A stretch of 63,444 nt of DNA, taken from NCBI RefSeq assembly GCF_020831925.1, contig NZ_JAFIFQ010000013.1, forward strand, positions 1-63,444, read 5' to 3'. A model generated the notes under the pieces. It was not told the origin of the DNA, made no database searches, and saw nothing but the letters and a program-made list of their open reading frames with translations. The DNA is from Alkalimonas sp. (lineage in GTDB: Bacteria; Pseudomonadota; Gammaproteobacteria; Enterobacterales; Alteromonadaceae). This document shows positions 44,927 through 53,153 of the stretch, in pieces; position 1 is the stretch's first letter; every line of letters begins with the position of its first letter. Both the position numbers and the translations under genes were made by a program.

Positions 44927-45907
44927 TTAGAAGTTCATTGAACGCACAATGGCTTCGTAGGTTTTCAGATGATCGGCGACGTATTCTTTCTCCAGCGCCA
45001 GCGGATAAGGCACATCCAGACCACAAACCCGTTCAATCGGGCTTTCCAGATGCAGGAAACATTGCTGCTGGATGGTCGCTGCGATTTCGCCGGCAAAGCC
45101 GCCGGTCAGCGGTGCTTCGTGGTTGATCACAAGGCGGCCTGTTTTCAGTACCGATGCGGCCACGGTTTCAACATCCCATGGCAAAATGCTACGCAAATCA
45201 ATAACCTCACAGGAAATCCCATCGTTCTCCTTGGCCATGTCAGCAGCTTTTTGCACGATTTCCATCTGCGCACCCCAGGCCAGCAAGGTTAAATCCGTGC
45301 CTTGTTGCACCACTTCGGCTTTGCCGATTGGCAGCTCGTAGTAGTCTTCCGGCACTTCACCGACAGCAGCACGGTACAAGCGCTTAGGCTCGAAGAATAT
45401 CACCGGATCCGGGCTGTTAATAGCAGCCAGCAGCAAGCCTTTGGCTTGATAAGGATCGCGCGGTACGACAACTTGCAACCCCGGGGTATGGGCAAAATAG
45501 GCTTCCGGTGACTGACTGTGGTAATGACCACCAGCGATACCACCGCCATAAGGCGTGCGAAACACCAGACCGCCGACATTGAACTCATTGCCAGAGCGGT
45601 AACGGAACTTGGCAGTCTCATTGACGATTTGATCAAAGGCCGGGAAAATGTAATCGGCAAACTGGATTTCAGCTACTGGCTTCATACCTTGTGCCGCCAT
45701 ACCATTGGCAAAACCGGCAATGCCCTGCTCGGTCAGCGGGGTGTTGAAGCAACGCTCACGGCCGTATTTTTCCTGCAACTTGCTGGTAGCCCGAAATACG
45801 CCCCCGAAATGGCCCACGTCCTCACCAAAGCAGACGACGCTGTCGTCTTTTGCCATGGCCAAATCCAGCGCATTATTAATGGCTTGCAATAGATTCATTT
45901 TTGCCAT
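44927..45907 (-). CDS. bkdA2: 2-oxoisovalerate dehydrogenase E1 component, beta subunit
   Basis: 326 residues. Transketolase pyrimidine-binding fold with [21 protein letters not shown], the TPP-contact segment [19 protein letters not shown] and [15 protein letters not shown], then a C-terminal domain ([29 protein letters not shown]). It forms the alpha2beta2 E1 heterotetramer with the adjacent alpha subunit, decarboxylating branched-chain 2-oxoacids. The start shares one base with the alpha-subunit stop, and the E2 start is 11 nt beyond its stop. Confidence 0.95.
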   Translation of the reverse strand: MAKMNLLQAINNALDLAMAKDDSVVCFGEDVGHFGGVFRATSKLQEKYGRERCFNTPLTEQGIAGFANGMAAQGMKPVAEIQFADYIFPAFDQIVNETAKFRYRSGNEFNVGGLVFRTPYGGGIAGGHYHSQSPEAYFAHTPGLQVVVPRDPYQAKGLLLAAINSPDPVIFFEPKRLYRAAVGEVPEDYYELPIGKAEVVQQGTDLTLLAWGAQMEIVQKAADMAKENDGISCEVIDLRSILPWDVETVAASVLKTGRLVINHEAPLTGGFAGEIAATIQQQCFLHLESPIERVCGLDVPYPLALEKEYVADHLKTYEAIVRSMNF

Positions 45908-47091
45908 CAGTCGATTCTCCCCGCCGTCACCGGATAAGCATCCGGGTATTTTTTAATGTGCGCTTTTAACTCATGCAGTTGCTGCTGCAACTGCTGGGTT
46001 GGCTCGGCATAGACATCGGTGATCATGTGTTCGATCCCTGGCTTGGCTACTTTCTCGGCCACTTTCAATGCATCCAGGATTTCCTGACGCAATTTGCTGG
46101 TTTGTTCGGTATCGGCGGCATCGTCCAGCCAGCCTTTGTTAATCAACCACAAACGGAAGCGGCTGATAGGGTCATTTTTGCGCCACTGCTCTTCTTCTTC
46201 TTTCGAGCGGTAGCCACTTGGATCGTCCGATGAAGAGTGTGCAGCCAAGCGATAGGCCATCGATTCCAGCAAGATGGGCTCATTACCCGCTAAAGCTTGC
46301 TCGCGTGCCATTTTTGTAGCCTGGTACACGGCCAGGATATCGGCACCGTCAACCCGCATGGTTTTAATGCCATAACCGACACCACGGCAAGCAATACCAT
46401 CCCCCACAAATTGCTCATTGGCTGGGGTGGAAATTGCATAGCCATTGTTACGACAGAAAAACAGGACCGGCGCTTTGTGGACCGCCGCCATATTCAGGCC
46501 GGCATGAAAGTCGCCTTCTGAAGCCGCGCCTTCACCAAAGTAACAGAGGGTGACATTGCTCAGGCCGCGCAGGCGCTGAGCATAGGCATAACCACTGGCC
46601 TGAGGAATTTGGGTGCCAAGCGGCGATGACACCGTCATGTAGTAAATATCTTTGCTGCCGTAGTGCACCGGCATCTGACGGCCCTTGCCCAGATCTTTTT
46701 CATTGGAGAACAGCTGATTCATAAACTGTTCCAGGCTAAAACCACGGTAGCGCAGCGCGCCCTGCTCGCGATATTGCGCCATAATCATGTCCTGGTCGTC
46801 CAGGGCAGCAGCACTGCCAACGACAGCGGCTTCTTCACCCAGACACTGCATGTAGAAACTGATACGGCCCTGTCGCTGGGCTGCTAACATCCGCTCGTCC
46901 AACACCCGGATAAACACCATGGTGTCGTACATTTTTAAGGCGGTGGCTTTATCCAGTTCTGGCTCTGTCACACCTTCGTACAAGGTGCCATCGTCTTTGA
47001 GTAAGCGAAGCGTGGGAATACTTAACGCGTGGCCGCTGGTGAACTCTGCAGAATGCACCGTGGTATTGGTGGCGTTATTTGGGTTGGTCAT
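45907..47091 (-). CDS. bkdA1: 2-oxoisovalerate dehydrogenase E1 component, alpha subunit
   Basis: 394 residues. The TPP/Mg2+ motif is [19 protein letters not shown]...[10 protein letters not shown], and the phosphorylation-loop equivalent is [20 protein letters not shown]. The family opening ([31 protein letters not shown]) separates BCKDH alpha from PDH alpha. It is the first gene of the bkd operon, which converts the 2-oxoacids of valine, leucine and isoleucine to acyl-CoAs. A perfect 18-bp palindrome lies 32 nt upstream of the start and is a likely operator. Confidence 0.95.
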   Translation of the reverse strand: MTNPNNATNTTVHSAEFTSGHALSIPTLRLLKDDGTLYEGVTEPELDKATALKMYDTMVFIRVLDERMLAAQRQGRISFYMQCLGEEAAVVGSAAALDDQDMIMAQYREQGALRYRGFSLEQFMNQLFSNEKDLGKGRQMPVHYGSKDIYYMTVSSPLGTQIPQASGYAYAQRLRGLSNVTLCYFGEGAASEGDFHAGLNMAAVHKAPVLFFCRNNGYAISTPANEQFVGDGIACRGVGYGIKTMRVDGADILAVYQATKMAREQALAGNEPILLESMAYRLAAHSSSDDPSGYRSKEEEEQWRKNDPISRFRLWLINKGWLDDAADTEQTSKLRQEILDALKVAEKVAKPGIEHMITDVYAEPTQQLQQQLHELKAHIKKYPDAYPVTAGRID

Positions 47092-47122
47092 AGGGTTTCT
47101 CTTGGTTGTTTACTCCAGCCAG

Positions 47123-47140
47123 CTTGACGTATACGTCAAG
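47123..47140. promoter_or_regulatory. Perfect 18-bp palindrome, probable bkd operator
   Basis: CTTGACGTATACGTCAAG is exactly self-complementary and lies 32 nt upstream of bkdA1. The size and TGACG/CGTCA half-sites resemble sites of MerR-family LiuR-type regulators, which control branched-chain amino acid catabolism in Shewanella and relatives; that resemblance is from memory. A shorter palindrome TTTACGTAAA lies at 47282-47291. No regulator gene is adjacent. Confidence 0.65.
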
Positions 47141-47408
47141 TAAAGCCCGAGGTTGAACATGCTAAGCAAGCCAACGTAGTACGGCTAGAGTATAGCTGCC
47201 GTGGCCTGCTCTTCCCCATTTTGTCTGCTACTTAAGCAGCAGATCATTGTTATGGTTGTTATTGTCGCTGCCAACTTTACCTTTACGTAAACTGCATTGC
47301 AACTCCGTCCAGCGCCTTTTCCAAACCAAACAGCGCTGCCAGTGTCAGTTTTGCTGTACTGTTTTCTAAACGGACGCGCTGGCTCTGCTCTTTATAGTCG
47401 CCAGATAG
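47141..47408. other. Non-coding interval upstream of the bkd operon, with a possible small ORF
   Basis: Together with the flanking operator and terminator, this is the 374-bp gap between bkdA1 and astE. It holds the bkd promoter region and a minus-strand GTG-initiated frame (47283-47411) of 42 codons. That frame has plausible protein-like composition (RLENSTAKLTLAALFGLEKAL) but no Shine-Dalgarno, and its first codon lies inside the astE terminator hairpin. It may be a gene remnant. No other structure was recognised. Confidence 0.35.
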
Positions 47409-47439
47409 CACAATGCCCGGTAAAAAGCCGGGCATTGTG
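47409..47439 (-). terminator. Terminator of astE
   Basis: CACAATGCCCGG-TAAAAAG-CCGGGCATTGTG, a 12-bp perfect stem, 26 nt after the astE stop codon. There is no long T tract; the hairpin is strong but the rho-independent nature is not certain. Confidence 0.6.
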
Positions 47440-47465
47440 GTTGAAATACCAATGGAGGCGCTTGT

Positions 47466-48503
47466 TTACGCCAGTTGTCCTTTGACCGAGCGCGGGATCA
47501 CCATCAGCATAGCGCGCTGACCAATAGCTACTTTAGCATTGGGGAAAATCAGCGCTTCGCCTTCTTTCTCTACCCGATACTCAGTATCGCCATCGGTTGC
47601 CAACAAGGTACCAACCGGATAGGTGGTAAAGTTTTGCACATCATCGGCAAAATGCAGTTTAAAATCCTGAGTTTGCTTATGAATAGAGCGATAAACCTCG
47701 TACAGATGAAAATTAGCTTCATCAAAATCTTGGGTGGCCAGTGGCGCATCCGCAACCAATGCCCGCAAGCTGGCACGAACTTCGGCAAAACGGCTCATAT
47801 CGTTTTGGCCAAAAGGCCGAACTTTGCCAAGCTCCACGGTAAAAGCATCGGCACCATGGGTATTGGAGGCATAATAACTGAAGGTGGAAGCAGCCGTTTG
47901 CATCAACAGCACAGTGCTCACCCCGCAAGCCTGCAGAAACTCCAGCTGATTCTTCTGCCAGGGTTTACCATGCAAGAAAGGATAGACGGCAAACTTTTCA
48001 AAACGCGAACCGCGAATAGCTGTATGCAAGTCGTACAGATAGCGTTTACGGCTGCCTTCAGGAGCCTGCTGGTAGAAGCGGGTCACGTAGTGCTCCAACG
48101 CCTGCGCCCGCTTACGTTCGTCGTTAATTAGCCCGGCACCTTTGCTGTGATGGCCGGAAAACAAGCGATTCAGGTTTTCTTCCACTTCACGCTTGCCGGC
48201 ATTAATAGCAGCCGGATTGCCAATCAGTACCAGAGTGCGCTGTTTCGGCAGAAGTTTTTGCTGCAGTATGTCTTGCACCAGCTCAGCGCAAATCTCAATA
48301 GGGGCGGTTTCATTGCCATGCACACCGCAAGCCAGCACGATATCTTTGTCACCCGCCTTAGCCGGCTCAAAACAAATCACACCGCTATCCCATAACTGCA
48401 CGGTCACGCCATTATCCAGACGGAACTCGCAGGGAGAAAGCCCGGTCGGGTTATTCAGGGTATGGCGAAGAAAATCATCGTTTGGGATCCACTGCTGGCT
48501 CAT
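47466..48503 (-). CDS. astE: Succinylglutamate desuccinylase
   Basis: 345 residues from ATG 48503, with AAGGAG 8 nt upstream; the longer TTG frame would include that Shine-Dalgarno. M14-like zinc carboxypeptidase fold: CGVHGNETAPIEIC supplies His and Glu ligands, DLHTAIRGS the second His, and GNPAAINAGKREVEENLNRLFSG the substrate loop. It performs the last step of the AST arginine pathway, giving glutamate and succinate. It stands alone here, away from the other ast genes, as is common in Shewanella-like genomes. Confidence 0.93.
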   Translation of the reverse strand: MSQQWIPNDDFLRHTLNNPTGLSPCEFRLDNGVTVQLWDSGVICFEPAKAGDKDIVLACGVHGNETAPIEICAELVQDILQQKLLPKQRTLVLIGNPAAINAGKREVEENLNRLFSGHHSKGAGLINDERKRAQALEHYVTRFYQQAPEGSRKRYLYDLHTAIRGSRFEKFAVYPFLHGKPWQKNQLEFLQACGVSTVLLMQTAASTFSYYASNTHGADAFTVELGKVRPFGQNDMSRFAEVRASLRALVADAPLATQDFDEANFHLYEVYRSIHKQTQDFKLHFADDVQNFTTYPVGTLLATDGDTEYRVEKEGEALIFPNAKVAIGQRAMLMVIPRSVKGQLA

Positions 48504-48621
48504 GCCAAAGGCTCCTTGCAAGTTAAAATTTCTGTCTTTAAATTCGCTGTTACTATACCAGCCGTCAAAAAAAACAACAGGTCTGGCCGATTGATTGCTG
48601 CTTGTTCAACCAGCCGCGGCT

Positions 48622-50382
48622 TTAGTCGCCAAACTGCGGCTGGCTTTTCACAGCAGGAGTGCCGGTAAAAAAGTGTACCTGATTGCGACCACCTTGCTTG
48701 GCACGATACATTGCTTTGTCCGCATCAGCCAGTAGTTGCTTTAATTCATAGCCGGAGGTATCACTGGAAGTGACCCCAAAACTGGCGGTCAGCAAAAATT
48801 CATGACCACAGCGCTTGGTATCAATATCCTCTATCGAGTCACGGCAGATTTCTGCCAGCATCAGGGCTTTGTCGGCATGGCAACCGGGCAAAACAATAGC
48901 AAACTCCTCGCCACCAAGGCGGCCGAAAATATCATCCAAACGCATAAAGTTACGACAGCTTTGCACCACTTGTTGCAGCACCCAGTCGCCGGTAGCATGG
49001 CCAAATTTGTCGTTGATTTGCTTGAAGTGATCCAGGTCAAACAAAATTACCCCGACGGTCATGCCCTGCTTTTTACAGTGCAACAATGACTTTTCCGCCA
49101 GTTTGTTAAAGTGGTAGCGATTGCTAATGCCGGTTAGCTCGTCGTTTTCGGCCATAAATTTAAAACGATGGCGGCCTATCAGGCCTTGATAAGCTAAAAA
49201 ACCAAGCGCAAGCAGCATCAGTACAAAGAGGCCAAGCAGTAAACGGGCATTTTGGGCTTCTTTACTGAGTACTTGCTGCTGTAAATATAAAAGGCTATTT
49301 TCCATATTCAAGAGTTCTATCTGTTGAGTTTTGGCCTCCATCACTGCTTTCGACTCATAGAAGCCCCGTATCCGTTCTGATTGAAGATCACGATATTGCA
49401 ATTTACTCTGATGCAATAATTTGTGATAGTGCAATGCAGATTTAAAATCACCTTTTTGTTCATATACTTGATATAGGGTTTTACTGGCAATCACATGCGT
49501 TTCAAAATACTGATGATTATCAGGATTAGCAGTGACTATCAGAGCTGCTTCCTCCGCAGAAGCAAAATCATCCATCAACAAATACACCTGGGCCTTTAAT
49601 GCTTGATAGAAAACACGCAAAGGCTCGTAACTCAGTTGTTGTGCAGCCTGATAATGCTCATCCACCATTCGAGCCGCACCCTGTAACTCCTCAATATCCA
49701 ATAAATATCGGATATAAAAATAGTGTACCAGGCTCTCGAAAACCGGAGCGCCTGCCTGCTGGCAGCTGGCAACTGCAGTGGAATAAATCTCATCCATATT
49801 TTCTGCGTGCTGCAACCGATAATAGGACTCTATCATCAGTTGCTTAGCAGCACATGCGTCACGATCATTGCTACTCTGTTGTTGCGCCAGCGTAGAGTAA
49901 TACAGTGCTTCCTCATACAAACCAGTCTGATTGTATAACAAAGAGAGAACCTGTAACGCTTGCAGGCGAGCTATCGTATCTTCAACCCCTGGTACTTGCT
50001 GAGTAATCTCATTTGCCAAGACAAAAGCTTCGGCAAATCGTCCCTTGATTGTAAAAATATTTAGTAGCGTAGACTGAGCTCGCAAAAGCAGCACTGTATT
50101 CACAGGCTCCAGGGTGATAGATTGAAGAATATGAATAGATTGCTCAAAATTGCCAAGGAAAACTTGCTCATACCCGTCCAGGTATTTCAGATAAATTTTT
50201 TGTTCGGCAGTTAGTTGATTTGACTTTAACTCAATAGCTCGCAGATGGCGTTGAAACTCTGCAAAGTCAGTACTTTTAATGCTATCTGCATGCTCTAGTT
50301 TCTCTGTAAGGTTTTCGGTTGCAGTGATCGCAAAAGGCAGTATGCCTACCATCAACGCTGCAAAAAAGTAGTTCTTAAACAT
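48622..50382 (-). CDS. TPR-containing membrane diguanylate cyclase (GGDEF)
   Basis: 586 residues. Signal peptide (FAALMVGILPFAITA), a periplasmic region of TPR-like helices (about 30-370), one membrane helix (LLLGLFVLMLLALGFLAYQ, about 380-400), then a GGDEF domain (about 415-575). FKFMAENDELTGISNRYHFN and the active-site loop RLGGEEFAIVLPG (GGEEF about 487-491) are intact, predicting c-di-GMP synthesis. I see no RxxD inhibitory site directly before the GGEEF loop. The start abuts the stop of the 104-residue borosin-precursor-like gene (TAAATG), an arrangement that suggests translational coupling. Confidence 0.9.
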   Translation of the reverse strand: MFKNYFFAALMVGILPFAITATENLTEKLEHADSIKSTDFAEFQRHLRAIELKSNQLTAEQKIYLKYLDGYEQVFLGNFEQSIHILQSITLEPVNTVLLLRAQSTLLNIFTIKGRFAEAFVLANEITQQVPGVEDTIARLQALQVLSLLYNQTGLYEEALYYSTLAQQQSSNDRDACAAKQLMIESYYRLQHAENMDEIYSTAVASCQQAGAPVFESLVHYFYIRYLLDIEELQGAARMVDEHYQAAQQLSYEPLRVFYQALKAQVYLLMDDFASAEEAALIVTANPDNHQYFETHVIASKTLYQVYEQKGDFKSALHYHKLLHQSKLQYRDLQSERIRGFYESKAVMEAKTQQIELLNMENSLLYLQQQVLSKEAQNARLLLGLFVLMLLALGFLAYQGLIGRHRFKFMAENDELTGISNRYHFNKLAEKSLLHCKKQGMTVGVILFDLDHFKQINDKFGHATGDWVLQQVVQSCRNFMRLDDIFGRLGGEEFAIVLPGCHADKALMLAEICRDSIEDIDTKRCGHEFLLTASFGVTSSDTSGYELKQLLADADKAMYRAKQGGRNQVHFFTGTPAVKSQPQFGD

Positions 50383-50697
50383 TTAACCCACATATCGAAG
50401 TTGAGCACCAGCACCATTTAGCTGAACACTATTTGACTGCTTTTCCTCTTCTTTTTCCTCTTCATCATCTTCTTTTTTCTTGTCTTCCTTATCAGGATCT
50501 TCTGCAGGATGAATCCCACAAATCAGCTGAGCCCGCACGTTCAGAATCTGGTTTAGCAGTTCAACATTGCCTGCACGCAATGCTTGTATAATCTCTGAAG
50601 ACTGCTCCTTTACAAGCTCATGTTCAATAGCCAGTTTATCGTTTTCAAAACAGGTGGCTTGCCCCATTTTTTCCAAAATACTTATAACATTTGTCAT
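50383..50697 (-). CDS. Candidate borosin precursor (104 aa; helical domain, acidic linker, core-like tail)
   Basis: Three parts are visible. Residues 1-65 form a small helical domain (MTNVISILEKMGQ, SEIIQALRAGNVELLNQIL, VRAQLICGIHPAED). Residues 66-87 are a Lys/Asp/Glu-only linker (DPDKEDKKKEDDEEEKEEEK). Residues 88-104 are a neutral tail, SNSVQLNGAGAQLRYVG. The opening 'F/I-L-E-K-M/L-G-Q' and the order domain-linker-short C-terminal peptide are the layout of split-borosin precursors, whose N-terminal domain binds the methyltransferase (SonA in Shewanella oneidensis). A SonM-like methyltransferase lies two genes upstream on the same strand. The assignment is inference from layout and context; otherwise it is an orphan acidic protein. 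A start-proximal Shine-Dalgarno-like AGAGAGA is present. Confidence 0.55.
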   Translation of the reverse strand: MTNVISILEKMGQATCFENDKLAIEHELVKEQSSEIIQALRAGNVELLNQILNVRAQLICGIHPAEDPDKEDKKKEDDEEEKEEEKQSNSVQLNGAGAQLRYVG

Positions 50698-50754
50698 GCA
50701 ATTCTCTCTTGTTATTCGCTTTTATTCTGAGAAGACTTATAACCCAGATAGACG

Positions 50755-50871
50755 TTATCTGAGCTTTTTTTCCAAAAAAGTTAATACCTTGTCATCATTA
50801 AGTTTATCTGTTGAAATAACACCATGCAGGTGGTGCTCTACAAGATAACACTCTATCTTTATTTTTCCCAT
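50755..50871 (-). CDS. Possible 38-aa small protein between GNAT and precursor genes
   Basis: An ATG-initiated frame of 38 residues, MGKIKIECYLVEHHLHGVIS in the first half and a Lys/Asp/Leu-rich second half. It is AT-rich like its surroundings and lacks an obvious Shine-Dalgarno. It occupies much of the 234-bp gap between the acetyltransferase and the 104-residue gene. It may be real, or a remnant, or chance; codon content alone cannot decide. Confidence 0.25.
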   Translation of the reverse strand: MGKIKIECYLVEHHLHGVISTDKLNDDKVLTFLEKKLR

Positions 50872-50931
50872 AATAGCAATAGTCTAATGCCATAATGAAC
50901 TGGTACCTCAAACTACTCAGTAAGTGAGTCT

Positions 50932-51465
50932 TTAAACACTGGAATATTCATGTATTCGACAGTTCTTTAAATCCGCCTTTAGACCAGCCATGCGAGCCAC
51001 TTTTAGCGCTGCTTGGTTCTCTTCCGCTATATCAACCCATACTCTTTTCATCCCCATACTATGGATAAGATGCGTCAAACAGGCTTTAGTCATCTCCACA
51101 GCATAGCCTTTACCTTGCCCTTCCCGAGTGAGCATAAGACCATACTCTGCACTGGGCTCTTGCCAGTTAAGTGAACTAATCCCAGTAATACCGAGCGGCA
51201 AAAAATCTTGTTTTCGCTCTACCGCCAGAAATAACCGTTGCAGCGGGCGCTTTTCAATACAACGTAAAGCATAAAAAAAGCTCTGATCTGCAGCAGCTTC
51301 CGTTAGCGGCTTCATAATGTAACGCATCATGGTTTCGCTGCTGTACAAGCTTCGGTATAGCGCTTGATCAGCTTCGGATAGCAACCGGCATCGTAAGCGA
51401 GTGGTTTCAAAACAGAACTCATTAGCCTCTCTATAGGTTGTCTGTGCAGACGAAACAGGTCGCAT
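50932..51465 (-). CDS. GNAT family N-acetyltransferase (RimJ/RimL-type)
   Basis: 177 residues. ETTRLRCRLLSEADQALYRSLYS is the typical RimJ/RimL-like beginning; the acetyl-CoA loop is LTREGQGKGYAVEMTKACLTH (Q/RxxGxG/A), and WVDIAEENQAALKVARMAGL is the C-terminal motif. It starts immediately at the stop codon of the SonM-like methyltransferase gene (TAAATG), so the two are translated as a unit. It may acetylate the same peptide, or be a general protein or small-molecule acetyltransferase. Confidence 0.85.
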   Translation of the reverse strand: MRPVSSAQTTYREANEFCFETTRLRCRLLSEADQALYRSLYSSETMMRYIMKPLTEAAADQSFFYALRCIEKRPLQRLFLAVERKQDFLPLGITGISSLNWQEPSAEYGLMLTREGQGKGYAVEMTKACLTHLIHSMGMKRVWVDIAEENQAALKVARMAGLKADLKNCRIHEYSSV

Positions 51466-52251
51466 TTATTCCTGCTCCGACAAAAGTTTTAATTTAGCCA
51501 AAACGGCATCATTGGGTTCCATTTTACGGCAAGGAGGAATAACCAGGGTCGCTTTTAAATCCATTGAAGCTTCAGGCAGTGCATGCAAGGCTAAGCGCTC
51601 TATTCTGGGAGTTTGGATAGGCAAACAGACAGCCTCATACAGAATTACCTCATGCTCAGCTGGATAATACTCGGTCAATAACGAGACCAGCAGTTCTCGG
51701 TAAGCTGGCCCGGTGGTAAATTTTGCCAAAGAGCGATCCCCGGCAACACCCACCTGCCACAGGATCAGATAGGCAGAAGGATCAATGATCCGCTTATAAA
51801 ACATCAACTGGCTGGCTTCGTAATGCTGGCAGCCATAAGTTCCAGGATCGATGCCCAGATCGGCAATTAAACAATCTTCAGCCGAAATTCCAGGCTCCAT
51901 ATGAGCGCCATAACCTTCCTCACGCGCTGTAGCAATAGCATTGTGCGGCACCCAGGCAAAAACGCCTGGATGGCCATAAAAAGCTCCAACGACCTTCTTA
52001 CCTGCCCGTACTTGCTCCAGCATGGTTGCCACCATCTGCCGGTAGGTGATCATACGGGATTGCCCTTCACAATAAAAAGGCTGCAGGCTGCGCACATCGG
52101 CATTCATGCCTTCAATCCACTGCTCGGTAATACCATCGGCTACCAGCACAAAGACCACATCGGCCTGCTCAATATAACTGCGGCTTCGTGGGCTGATATG
52201 CGCCCCAAGTGTCATGCCGGTTCCAACGCAAACCAGACTGCCTTGCTTCAT
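51466..52251 (-). CDS. SonM-like split-borosin peptide alpha-N-methyltransferase
   Basis: 261 residues from ATG 52251, matching SonM length (about 263); an upstream ATG at 52338 adds 29 residues that do not look like the family. Tetrapyrrole-methylase (SAM) fold with the borosin-type signature: GSLVCVGTGMTLGAHIS (4-20), the catalytic Arg/Tyr element around R66 and Y70 (RMITYRQMV), AFYGHPGVFAWVPH (90-103), MEPGISAEDCLIADLGIDPG (118-137), YEASQLMFY and LPIQTPRIERL. These closely follow the SonM sequence as I remember it. Borosin enzymes methylate backbone amides of a precursor peptide in an iterative way. It is first in the unit with GNAT and the precursor candidate, and divergent from a solute-binding protein gene. 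Confidence 0.85.
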   Translation of the reverse strand: MKQGSLVCVGTGMTLGAHISPRSRSYIEQADVVFVLVADGITEQWIEGMNADVRSLQPFYCEGQSRMITYRQMVATMLEQVRAGKKVVGAFYGHPGVFAWVPHNAIATAREEGYGAHMEPGISAEDCLIADLGIDPGTYGCQHYEASQLMFYKRIIDPSAYLILWQVGVAGDRSLAKFTTGPAYRELLVSLLTEYYPAEHEVILYEAVCLPIQTPRIERLALHALPEASMDLKATLVIPPCRKMEPNDAVLAKLKLLSEQE

Positions 52252-52376
52252 TCCTGCTCGCCCTTGAAATTTTTGCTTAGCATACAGAAATTTGAAATTG
52301 GATCCAGCCAGCTGCCAAACTTTGCCTTTTAATGCCATACTTAGCCGTGAGCTTTAAAAGAAGGTCGCGTGCTGTA

Positions 52377-53153
52377 ATGTGTGATCCAAAGTTGTTGTCA
52401 CTGCTGCTTGCTGCGCTGTGCTTGCCCTCACTGGCCGAGCAGCCAGTCGATCAAGCCACTTTACTGGTTGCTCTGGGAGCCGATAAACCACCTTTTGTAC
52501 TATCCGATTCGGAAACAATTTCTGGACTGGAAGTCGATATCTTCCGAGAAGCCATGGCAGGTTCAGGCTATCAGATCGAGTTTGTTGCCTTGCCCTTTCA
52601 TCAACTAAACCGTGCTTTGTTGCTTTTCGCTGATCTGGATATTGCCGCCGGCGTTGGCACCGAGTTTTTCGACAAATTACATTATGTGGATAAGTTCAGT
52701 TATTACGAAAATGTCGCTGTCAGTAGAGCCTCATCCGGCATCCAACTGGAGTCCATCCGGGATTTACAACAGTACTCGGTGGTTTCCTGGCAAGGAGCCA
52801 GCCAACCAGCAACACCGCTCGGGCCGGTTTTTCATCACCTCTATGGGGCCGCAGAGCGCCAACCTCACCGAGGCTATCAGGAGCTAAGTCAATACAGCCA
52901 GAACGCTATGTTTTGGCTGGGACGAACAGATGTGATTGTGGTAGACCGGGCTATCTTCAGTTGGTACCGCCGCTTACTTGCCGACAGCAAAGATACCTCA
53001 GTGGAAGTCAATATCCACCCTTTGTTCCCTGAGCGGCAATACACCAAGGTCGCTTTTCGTGATGCTGGGCTAGCCGATGTTTTTGCTGCAGGCTTGGAGC
53101 AACTCAAAGCATCAGGCCGATACCAGCAGCTGTACCAGCAGTATCTGGATTAA
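52377..53153 (+). CDS. Periplasmic solute-binding protein, SBP_bac_3-like
   Basis: 258 residues from ATG 52377; an ATG at 52332 lies before it but would disrupt the signal peptide ([15 protein letters not shown]). The mature protein begins with [34 protein letters not shown] in pieces, the standard lobe-1 opening, followed by VVSWQGASQ and a final helix [22 protein letters not shown]. Amino-acid-binding relatives serve ABC importers, but none is encoded nearby; in this lineage many such proteins are orphans or sensory. Divergent from the borosin-type gene (125-bp gap) and overlapping the convergent ygiQ by 4 bp. Confidence 0.85.
   Translation: MCDPKLLSLLLAALCLPSLAEQPVDQATLLVALGADKPPFVLSDSETISGLEVDIFREAMAGSGYQIEFVALPFHQLNRALLLFADLDIAAGVGTEFFDKLHYVDKFSYYENVAVSRASSGIQLESIRDLQQYSVVSWQGASQPATPLGPVFHHLYGAAERQPHRGYQELSQYSQNAMFWLGRTDVIVVDRAIFSWYRRLLADSKDTSVEVNIHPLFPERQYTKVAFRDAGLADVFAAGLEQLKASGRYQQLYQQYLD

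Noticed and set aside
44394-44930. Repeated DNA that at first sight suggests a mobile or CRISPR-like repeat, plus a 178-codon plus-strand frame across it.
   Set aside because: It is the antisense of the two lipoyl domains of E2; only two copies, both within a domain-coding region.
52252-52338. 29-residue N-terminal extension of the SonM-like methyltransferase.
   Set aside because: It would precede the conserved GSLVCVGTG start of the family and lie in the divergent promoter region; the ATG at 52251 gives the expected length.
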